Position numbers and translations under genes: made by a program. 13,741 bases of DNA, taken from contig JAITSD010000011.1 in assembly GCA_031288055.1 (NCBI GenBank), positions 1-13,741 on the forward strand, written 5' to 3'. How positions within the stretch are numbered: the first letter of the stretch is position 1; every line of letters starts with the position of its first letter. Origin of the DNA: Candidatus Opitulatrix roisinitermitis (lineage in GTDB: Bacteria > Actinomycetota > Actinomycetes > Actinomycetales > Bifidobacteriaceae). The notes under the pieces were generated by a model, which saw only the letters and a list, made by a program, of their open reading frames with translations, searched no databases and was not told the DNA's origin. Of the stretch, positions 7,166 through 13,741 are shown piece after piece.

Positions 7166-9346
7166 ATGGAAGGTTTCAACATAAAAAAACATAACACGAT
7201 CATTGATAATGGAAAGTTTGGCAAGAGGACTATTAGCTTTGAAACTGGTCTTTTAGCAAAACAAGCTAACGGTTCAGTTATGGCATATTTAGACGAAGAT
7301 ACAGCTATTTTATCAACAACTACTGCGGGAGGAGAACCTAAAGAATCATTTGATTTTTTTCCTTTAACTGTTGATGTTGAAGAGCGAATGTATGCCGCAG
7401 GTCGAATACCTGGTTCATTTTTTAGACGTGAAGGTCGTCCATCTACTCAAGCTATTTTAGCTTGCAGATTAATTGATCGTCCTTTAAGGCCATTATTTTC
7501 TAGTGAACTTAGAAATGAAATACAAATAATAGAAACTATTCTAGCCGTGGGTGAGGATGAAGCTTATGATGTTTTGGCAATTAATGCTGCTAGTGCTTCA
7601 ACACTTATTTCAGGTATACCGTTTTCTGGTCCAGTAGGAGCTGTTCGTTTGGCTTTAGTTGATGATCAATGGATAGCTTTTCCATCTTTTTCTCAAGGAG
7701 AACAGTCCGTTTTTGAATTAGTGGTGGCTGGTAGAGTCGTGGACGGTGATGTGGCTATTGCTATGCTAGAAGCTGGGGCTGGTAAAAATGTTGTAGACTT
7801 GGTGGCTCAAGGTGTCACAGCTCCAACTGAAGAAGTGGTGGCTCAAGGCTTAGAAGCAGCTAAACCATTTATTCGTCAACTCTGCCAAGTACAAGTAGAA
7901 TTAAAAGAAGTTATATCTAAATCAATTGAGGAGTATCCTTTATTTCCAGAATATTCTGAAGAGATTTATGCTTTAGTTAAATCTAGAGCCTATGATAGTC
8001 TAAAAGATTATTTTACTATATCTGATAAGTTGCAAAGACAAGAATTAATTTCTAGTTTAAAAGATAGATTACAAGAGGAATTAGATGAGCAGTTTGAAGA
8101 TAGAGCTAATGAAATATCGGCGGCTTATAAAGCTTTGCAAAAGCATATAGTTAGACAACAAATTTTAAAAAGTGGTAAAAGAATTGATGGTCGTGGACTA
8201 ACTGATATAAGACCTTTAAATGCTAATATTTCTGTGATTCCAAGGGTTCATGGTTCAGCTTTGTTTGAAAGAGGTGAAACTCAAATTTTGGGTATTACAA
8301 CTTTAAATATGTTGAGAATGGAACAACAAATTGATTCCCTTTCGCCAGAAACAACTAAACGCTATATGCATAATTATAATTTTCCACCATTTTCAGTGGG
8401 CGAAACTGGTAGAGTCGGTTCGCCTAAAAGACGTGAAATTGGTCATGGGGCTTTAGCTGAAAGAGCTTTAGACCCGGTTATTCCATCTAGAGAAGATTTT
8501 CCTTATGCTATTAGACAGGTTTCGGAAGCCTTAGGTTCAAATGGTTCTACCTCTATGGGTTCGGTTTGTGCTTCTACTTTATCGCTTTTAAATGCTGGTG
8601 TGCCACTTAAAGCACCTGTGGCAGGCATTGCTATGGGTCTAGTTTCAGATAAAATTGATAATAAAACTAAATGGGCCACTTTAACAGATATTTTAGGTGC
8701 TGAGGATGCTTTTGGCGATATGGATTTTAAAGTGGCTGGTACAAAGGATTTTATAACAGCTATTCAACTTGACACAAAATTAGATGGTATTCCGGCTGAT
8801 ATTTTAGCTAAAGCTTTACAGCAAGCTAAAGATGCTAGATTATCTATTTTAGATTTAATAAATCAAACTATTTCCAAACCTAGTGAAATGAATCCTAATG
8901 CACCTAGAATTATCTCTTTAGAAATACCTCAAGATAAAATTGGCGAAGTTATAGGACCTAAAGGTAAGGTTATTCAGGAAATGCAGGAAACCACTGGCAC
9001 GGAGATTTCGGTTGAAGAGATAGATGATAAGGGAATAGTTTATATAGCTTCTACTAATGGCGAGGCTGCTGAACAGGCGCGTCAAAAAATTGACGAAATT
9101 GCTAATCCGCGAGTTTTGCAAGAAGGCGATATAATTGATGGCGAAGTAGTTAATTTAGCTGTTTTTGGAGCTTTTATAAAATTAACCCCCGCTAAAGATG
9201 GTCTTTTACATATAAGTCAATTGAAAAATATTACTGGTGGAAGTAGGGTTAATAAAGTTGAAGATGTTTTGGAAGTAGGACAAAAAGTTAAGGTTAAAAT
9301 AAAGCAAATTGGTAAAGACGGTAAAGTTTCTTTAACACCAGCTTAA
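7166..9346 (+). CDS. pnp: Polyribonucleotide nucleotidyltransferase (PNPase)
   Basis: The 726-residue enzyme degrades RNA 3' to 5' by phosphorolysis, releasing nucleoside diphosphates, and acts as a trimer in the cytoplasm. The full domain set is present: a first RNase PH domain with the FFRREGRPS motif (85-93), a helical linker (about 230-330), a catalytic second RNase PH domain (about 335-560), a KH domain with the GPKG loop (597-600) and a C-terminal S1 domain (about 653-724). In the second core, GSNGSTSMGS (457-466) and the GDMDFKVAGT segment carry the counterparts of E. coli Asp486 and Asp492 (here Asp514 and Asp520). Length and order are normal, so activity is expected. It lies 118 bases after rpsO and 25 bases before the RNase J gene. 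Control probably acts through the hairpin at 7101-7119. Confidence 0.97.
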   Translation: MEGFNIKKHNTIIDNGKFGKRTISFETGLLAKQANGSVMAYLDEDTAILSTTTAGGEPKESFDFFPLTVDVEERMYAAGRIPGSFFRREGRPSTQAILACRLIDRPLRPLFSSELRNEIQIIETILAVGEDEAYDVLAINAASASTLISGIPFSGPVGAVRLALVDDQWIAFPSFSQGEQSVFELVVAGRVVDGDVAIAMLEAGAGKNVVDLVAQGVTAPTEEVVAQGLEAAKPFIRQLCQVQVELKEVISKSIEEYPLFPEYSEEIYALVKSRAYDSLKDYFTISDKLQRQELISSLKDRLQEELDEQFEDRANEISAAYKALQKHIVRQQILKSGKRIDGRGLTDIRPLNANISVIPRVHGSALFERGETQILGITTLNMLRMEQQIDSLSPETTKRYMHNYNFPPFSVGETGRVGSPKRREIGHGALAERALDPVIPSREDFPYAIRQVSEALGSNGSTSMGSVCASTLSLLNAGVPLKAPVAGIAMGLVSDKIDNKTKWATLTDILGAEDAFGDMDFKVAGTKDFITAIQLDTKLDGIPADILAKALQQAKDARLSILDLINQTISKPSEMNPNAPRIISLEIPQDKIGEVIGPKGKVIQEMQETTGTEISVEEIDDKGIVYIASTNGEAAEQARQKIDEIANPRVLQEGDIIDGEVVNLAVFGAFIKLTPAKDGLLHISQLKNITGGSRVNKVEDVLEVGQKVKVKIKQIGKDGKVSLTPA

Positions 9347-9371
9347 TTTTTTTCTTTAGTTTTAAAAGATT

Positions 9372-11039
9372 ATGCATATTCAATTTCCGCCTAAATTAAA
9401 ATCTGATGCTTTACGGTTAGTGGCATTAGGTGGTTTAGGCGAAGTCGGACGAAATATGATGGTTGTGGAATATAAGAATAAAATCTTAATTTTAGATTGT
9501 GGGGTTTTATTTCCTCGAGATGGTGAACCTGGTGTGGATTTAATTTTGCCAGATTTTTCTTATTTAGTAAATAGGCTGTCAGATATTCAAGCTATAGTCG
9601 TTTCTCATGGACATGAAGACCATATAGGAGCTTTACCCTATCTTTTGGAATTAAGGGGTGATATACCGATTATTGCTTCGCGGTTTTCTTTGGGTTTGAT
9701 AAAAAATAAATTAAAACAATTCAACTTAAAAGCCAAATTAATTGAAGTTAAAGCTAAACAGACTTATAAAACTGGTGATTTTGGTTTAGAATTTGTGGCA
9801 GCTAATCACTCCATACCGGATGCTTTATGTGTTTTTATTCAAACGGCAGCGGGTAATATTCTATTTACCGGTGATATTAAATTAGATCAAACACCTTTAG
9901 ATTGTCGCATTACTGATTTAAATCATTTGGCTGAAATTTCTAAAAAAGGCGTAGATTTATTTTTAGTTGATTCCACAAATGCTGAGGTGCCGGGAGTTAT
10001 TCCTACTGAATCAGCTATTACTCCAGCTTTAGAAAGTGTTTTTCATAAATCAAAAGGTAAAATAGTGGTGGCGTGTTTTGCATCTCATGTTCATCGAGTT
10101 CAGCAAATTATTGATACAGCTGTTCAATATTCTCGAAAAGTTTGTTTTGTGGGTTTTTCAATGGTAAAGACAATGGGTTTAGCTAACCAATTAGGCTATT
10201 TAAAAATACCCCAAGGTATAGTGGTTGATTTGAAAGATTTAGATAATTTGCCAGATAATAAAGTGGTTTTAATGTGTACGGGTTCACAAGGCGAGCCTAT
10301 GGCGGCTTTAAGTAGAATTTCTAGGGGCGATCATACTAAAATAAAAGTTGGTGATAAAGATACTATTATTATGGCTAGTTCTCTTATTCCCGGTAATGAA
10401 AAATCGGTTTTTCAAGTGATAAACGATTTGACTCTTTTAGGCGTTGAGGTTGTACATAATAAAAATAGTTTTGTTCATGTTTCTGGACATGCTGCACAAA
10501 CTGATTTATTATATTTATATAATGTTGTGCGTCCAAAAAATATGTTGGCGGTTCATGGTGAGCCAAGACATCTTGTGGCTAATTGTAAAGTGGCAACTGA
10601 AGCTGGTGTTAAAAATACTATAGCAGCTTTAAATGGAGCAGTGATTGATTTGCGAAATTCTTATGCTAAAAGAACTGGACAATTACAAAACAACTATATA
10701 TATGTTGATGGTCGTGCTGTTGGTGAAATTGATGAAGATGATTTAAAAACCCGTAAAATTTTAGCCTCTGAAGGATTTATAACATGTTCAGTTGTAATTG
10801 ATAAAAATAAAAACAAAGTTGCTTCAATACCACAAATTAATGCTAGGGGTTTTGCTGAAGATATATCGGTTTTTGATAATGTTAAACAGCAACTGGTGGT
10901 TGAATTAGATAAATATTTGAAAAATGGTATTTTGGAAACTAGTAAATTATCTAAAGTGGTTAGACGCACACTGGGTATTTTTATTGATAGAAAGCTTAGG
11001 CGTTCGCCTGTAATAGTACCAATTGTAAATATTGTTTAA
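9372..11039 (+). CDS. rnj: Ribonuclease J (metallo-beta-lactamase/beta-CASP RNase)
   Basis: The 555-residue protein has the length and order of bacterial RNase J, an endonuclease and 5'-3' exonuclease that starts mRNA decay and matures rRNA. Metal-binding motifs are HGHEDH (79-84), His146 in ANHSIPD and Asp168 in GDIKLD. The beta-CASP part contains GSQGEPMAALSRI (304-316), SGHA (371-374) and HGEPRH (395-400). A C-terminal domain follows from about 450. It starts 25 bases after pnp and is probably on the same transcript, pairing 5'-3' and 3'-5' decay enzymes. No clear Shine-Dalgarno precedes the ATG, so translation may depend on coupling or another signal. It ends only 10 bases from the convergent dnaG stop. 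The family is secure; J1 versus J2 type cannot be told. Confidence 0.95.
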   Translation: MHIQFPPKLKSDALRLVALGGLGEVGRNMMVVEYKNKILILDCGVLFPRDGEPGVDLILPDFSYLVNRLSDIQAIVVSHGHEDHIGALPYLLELRGDIPIIASRFSLGLIKNKLKQFNLKAKLIEVKAKQTYKTGDFGLEFVAANHSIPDALCVFIQTAAGNILFTGDIKLDQTPLDCRITDLNHLAEISKKGVDLFLVDSTNAEVPGVIPTESAITPALESVFHKSKGKIVVACFASHVHRVQQIIDTAVQYSRKVCFVGFSMVKTMGLANQLGYLKIPQGIVVDLKDLDNLPDNKVVLMCTGSQGEPMAALSRISRGDHTKIKVGDKDTIIMASSLIPGNEKSVFQVINDLTLLGVEVVHNKNSFVHVSGHAAQTDLLYLYNVVRPKNMLAVHGEPRHLVANCKVATEAGVKNTIAALNGAVIDLRNSYAKRTGQLQNNYIYVDGRAVGEIDEDDLKTRKILASEGFITCSVVIDKNKNKVASIPQINARGFAEDISVFDNVKQQLVVELDKYLKNGILETSKLSKVVRRTLGIFIDRKLRRSPVIVPIVNIV

Positions 11040-11049
11040 TTTCTTTTTT

Positions 11050-12921
11050 TTAATTACTTTGAATTTTGCTACGCATTTTTTCCAATCGTAATATTTCTTG
11101 TAAAATCTTATTTTTATTAACAGTCTGCGGGCTATTTTTGTCAATAGATTTTAAATAATTGCGATATTCTAAAATATAATAATTAAGATTTTTTAAAAAC
11201 AGTTGTTTAAAAACATCTTGCACATATAAATCTAAACGAGTTTTTTTATCGGTCAGTAATGGTTTATTTATTAAAAGACTTAAATATTCTTGCAGTTGAG
11301 TATTATCTTGATAGTTTTCAGTTAGGTGTTGGCTAATTATTTGTATAAATTTGGCTTTGCCCTTTTGTTTAATTTGCGATAGCCCACCTAAATTTGTTAT
11401 TACTTTATAAACAGTTTTATTATTTTGTGAATTGAAAAATCTATCATTTAATTGATTATAATAATTTTCTGGTACCATTTCGGGTGTTTGTAAAAGCGTG
11501 GTTAGAACTATGTCTGATAATGATAAATTAATTATTTTAGTAGAATTGTTAGTATTGCGAGAGATTATGTTGTTTTGCGGTTTAGTAATTTTATTTTGCA
11601 CTATTTTATAATCTAATCTTAACCAATTAGCTGCTAATTCAATATATTGTATTTGCAAACCAGTATCTTTTATATTGGAAATAATTGGAGCAGCGATTTC
11701 TAAAGCTTTTATTCGTCTTTCAGGAGTATTTAATTCAATGCCTTTAATAGCTGATTTGATAACGTATTCAAAAAGAGGTTGAGCTGAAGTAATTAGTTTA
11801 GATATTGCTTCATCACCTTTTTTGATTCTTAAATCGCATGGATCCATGCCCTTAGGCACAATTGCCACAGAGGTTTGAGCGGCAAAAGTTTGATCCTCTG
11901 CAAATGATTTTTGAGCGGCAGTTTGACCAGCCTCATCACCATCAAAAATAAAAATAACTTCACCCATATTCACATTTGGAAAGCTTTGCCCAATGCCAGT
12001 TCCCCAGTCGGCCATAATTCGGCGTAAAAGTTTGGCATGAGAGTTTCCAAAGGCGGTTCCACAAGTTCCCACAGTATTATGGAATCCGGCAATATGCATG
12101 GCCATAACATCTGTATAACCTTCAACCACTATAGCCTGTTTATGTTGAGCAATGGATTTTTTAGCAAAGTTTATACCGTAAAGGGTTTGCGATTTTTTAT
12201 AAAGTTTAGTTTCTTTAGTGTTTAAATATTTAGCAGTTTTCGGGTTATTATCTAAAATTCGACCGCCAAAACCAATGACTTGGTCTGTTAAATCAAATAT
12301 AGGCCATATTAGTCTATTTTGAAAACGGTCTGTTAAAGTGTTACTATAATTTGCTGATACACCCGAATCAGTTAATTCATTATTAGTGTATCCTTGATCT
12401 TGAAGATGTTTTGTTACAGCGTTTTTAGGGGCAAAACCAATTGAAAAGTTTTCTATATCGCTGTCATTGAATTTTCTGTCATAAAGTAATTGTCTAGCTT
12501 TGTTGCCGTCTGGTGAATAAAGTAATTTCTTATAATAATCAGCTGTTTTTCGATTTATTTCGTATAATCTTTGTCTATTAGACGAAATATCTATATTATC
12601 ATCACCGCCTTTAATATTTTTATAATGAAGTGCAAAACCTGATAAAGTTGCTACATGCTCCACAGCTTCAGGAAAACTCATAGAGTTTAATTTCATAAAG
12701 AATTTGTAGATGTCGCCGTGTTCTCCGCAGCCAAAACAATGCCAAACATTCATATGGGGAGATACTGTAAAAGAGGGAGTTTTTTCATCATGGAAAGGGC
12801 ATAAACCTTTAAAACGACCTGCACCAGCGGATTTTAAAGTTATATGTTTTCGAATAATTTCTAGAATGTCGGCTGCTTCCCTAAGATTACCTATGTCGTC
12901 ATTTGAAATCAACCGTGCCAT
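11050..12921 (-). CDS. dnaG: DNA primase
   Basis: The 623-residue protein makes RNA primers for lagging-strand synthesis at the replication fork. The N-terminal zinc-binding domain has Cys41, His44, Cys62 and Cys65 within CPFHDEKTPSF and HCFGCG. The core includes NRLIWPIFD (202-210), and the TOPRIM domain has EGYTDV (Glu267) and DGDEAG (Asp327, Asp329). The C-terminal part (about 430-623) fits the helicase-binding region but is diverged. One oddity is about 16 extra residues between LLRR (298-301) and VIFIFDGD (322-329), directly before the metal-binding strand. No Shine-Dalgarno precedes the ATG; TTG at codon 4 is an alternative start that would also keep the conserved N-terminus. It is convergent with the RNase J gene and divergent from the regulator, without the frequent rpoD partner in view. 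Confidence 0.96.
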   Translation of the reverse strand: MARLISNDDIGNLREAADILEIIRKHITLKSAGAGRFKGLCPFHDEKTPSFTVSPHMNVWHCFGCGEHGDIYKFFMKLNSMSFPEAVEHVATLSGFALHYKNIKGGDDNIDISSNRQRLYEINRKTADYYKKLLYSPDGNKARQLLYDRKFNDSDIENFSIGFAPKNAVTKHLQDQGYTNNELTDSGVSANYSNTLTDRFQNRLIWPIFDLTDQVIGFGGRILDNNPKTAKYLNTKETKLYKKSQTLYGINFAKKSIAQHKQAIVVEGYTDVMAMHIAGFHNTVGTCGTAFGNSHAKLLRRIMADWGTGIGQSFPNVNMGEVIFIFDGDEAGQTAAQKSFAEDQTFAAQTSVAIVPKGMDPCDLRIKKGDEAISKLITSAQPLFEYVIKSAIKGIELNTPERRIKALEIAAPIISNIKDTGLQIQYIELAANWLRLDYKIVQNKITKPQNNIISRNTNNSTKIINLSLSDIVLTTLLQTPEMVPENYYNQLNDRFFNSQNNKTVYKVITNLGGLSQIKQKGKAKFIQIISQHLTENYQDNTQLQEYLSLLINKPLLTDKKTRLDLYVQDVFKQLFLKNLNYYILEYRNYLKSIDKNSPQTVNKNKILQEILRLEKMRSKIQSN

Positions 12922-13046
12922 AATTAAAGACTACCATTTATGTCAAGTGAGGTGGCAATTATTTTATTAAATTGCGTTATGTAAGCATTTATATATCAAA
13001 AAACCTTAGTAATTTATGATAGTCTTGTTTCATGAATGGTAATAAT
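12922..13046. promoter_or_regulatory. Divergent intergenic region between dnaG and the regulator-like gene
   Basis: Two weak signals can be seen. TTGACA lies on the minus strand (plus 12941-12946), but its -10 box would overlap the dnaG ATG, so it may be fortuitous or point to a start further in. TATGAT on the plus strand (13015-13020) lies 11 bases before an ATG at 13032, which would give an almost leaderless transcript. No RNA gene or convincing operator is visible. Confidence 0.25.
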
Positions 13047-13700
13047 ATGAAATATACTGCTGCTATTATTTCTGAAAATCAAAAATATATTAATGCCTTA
13101 AAAATCAGCTTTTAAGAATAATTTTAGGATTTTGATTTTTAAAAAAGTTGATCAATTTTTAACTCTTTTAGAAGTAGATATAGGTTATAGAAATAATTTA
13201 AAAATTATATGGTTTGATTTTCAACTTGGTGACATAACAACTTCATTAATGGAAACCCCCCTTTTTTTACATCGGGGGAAACTAAAATATCTATTCAGAT
13301 ATTTGATTCCAAACATGATTTACAACCAGAGATTAAAGAACGTATAGTTTCATATAGAGATTTAATAATTAAACAAAAAGATTTTTTAAATTTAGATGGG
13401 AATAATAATTTTATTTATAATTCAAATACAGGTGAAATTGTTTATAATAATAAAAAAACTGAATTGACTCTTTCTGAAAACAAAATATTTAGAACTTTAT
13501 ATTTGTCAGCTGGAATATTTATAAATAAGTTAGACTTGGAATATAAGATATACGATGTGGCAAGTCAAAGATATGAAAGTACTGCAATAAATACCTATAT
13601 TACTAGGATTCGTATGAAATTGAGAAGTTTAAATATAAAATTAGAAAATTGTATTGTTCTAAAACGGGGGTTTGGTTGGAAATTTGAGATATCTGAATAA
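13047..13700 (+). pseudogene. OmpR-like response regulator with two compensating frame changes
   Basis: Three pieces join into one plausible 217-residue protein. Piece one runs from ATG 13047 and meets TAA at 13113. Piece two, one base later in frame, runs from 13114. The frame then returns by -1 at a C6-T7 run (13256-13268) and stays open to TAA at 13700. The joined product resembles a receiver domain: first strand YTAAIISEN with one acidic residue, and Asp57 in IWFDFQLGD at the usual phosphoacceptor position. The receiver is short (about 110 residues). A winged-helix DNA-binding domain follows (about 140-217) with LTLSENKIFRTL, the recognition-helix-like INTYITRIRMKL, and GFGWKF in the wing. 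It would be a transcription regulator of unknown targets. No histidine kinase is in view. An in-frame ATG at 13032 is an alternative start. It may be a pseudogene, a sequencing error, a phase-variable gene or a recoded one. Confidence 0.65.
13256..13278 (+). other. C6-T7 homopolymer tract and facing G5 tract at the second frame change
   Basis: Six C and seven T bases in a row are followed at 13274-13278 by five G bases. In the incoming frame the bases 13263-13269 read T TTT TTA, a known -1 slippery heptamer, and a -1 slip there leads exactly into the winged-helix frame. The C and G runs could pair as a stem with the slip site in the loop. Such tracts are also prone to replication slippage and to sequencing error. 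Confidence 0.55.
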
Positions 13701-13741
13701 TTTCTAATTCCTAAAAGGTTATTTCGTAATTGAATTTCTAG

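Noticed and set aside
11040..11049. Intrinsic terminator between the RNase J gene and dnaG
   Set aside because: Only a T-rich stretch is present, with no stem-loop in the 10-base gap or the adjacent bases, so I could not support a terminator.
10694..11144. Minus-strand frames across the RNase J gene end and the dnaG end
   Set aside because: They are antisense or alternative-frame shadows of two well-supported convergent genes.
12710..12970. 86-residue plus-strand frame opposite the dnaG zinc-finger region
   Set aside because: It overlaps the conserved part of dnaG on the other strand, has no start signal and has no recognisable domain.
13132..13347. Stand-alone 71-residue protein on the plus strand
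   Set aside because: Its first half is the middle of the frameshifted regulator, and its tail after about 13269 is simply the wrong frame of that gene. The start is an internal TTG without a ribosome-binding site.

Overview
The window is AT-rich and compact. It carries a ribosomal/RNA-decay gene cluster, a DNA primase, a partial nuclease gene, one very large cell-wall adhesin and a broken or frameshifted regulator. An LPXTG-anchored, Cys-containing repeat adhesin, RNase J, PNPase and a divergent DnaG, all with tight spacing, fit a Gram-positive-type cell envelope. My best guess is a low-GC member of the Patescibacteria/CPR (Saccharibacteria-like). That is inference from gene content and sequence style; there is no rRNA gene here to settle it.

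Layout. (1) Bases 2-1240, plus strand: the 3' part of a gene fusing a RecB/Cas4-type PD-(D/E)XK nuclease to a DEDDh (DnaQ-like) exonuclease. (2) Bases 1311-6611, minus strand, convergent with the first gene: a 1766-residue surface protein with a signal peptide, twelve degenerate CnaB/SpaA-like modules, a Pro/Thr stalk and an LPNTG sorting signal. An AT-only hairpin lies between the two genes. (3) Bases 6612-6777: a divergent intergenic region with promoter-like elements on both strands and a structured rpsO leader. (4) Bases 6778-11039, plus strand: rpsO, pnp and a gene for RNase J, probably one transcript, with a perfect hairpin between rpsO and pnp. (5) Bases 11050-12921, minus strand: dnaG, convergent with the RNase J gene with only 10 bases between them. 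(6) Bases 13047-13700, plus strand: an OmpR-like response regulator whose reading frame shifts +1 near 13112 and back -1 near 13265.

How the parts relate: S15, PNPase and RNase J join ribosome assembly with 3'-5' and 5'-3' RNA decay, and the leader and intergenic hairpins are natural places for feedback control. The adhesin needs a sortase encoded elsewhere. If the cell is an epibiont, the adhesin would be a candidate for host or surface attachment, which is inference. The points most worth a second look are the dual-nuclease fusion, the repeat signature and Cys pairing of the adhesin, the rpsO leader RNA, and the regulator whose two frame changes both fall on slippery sequences.
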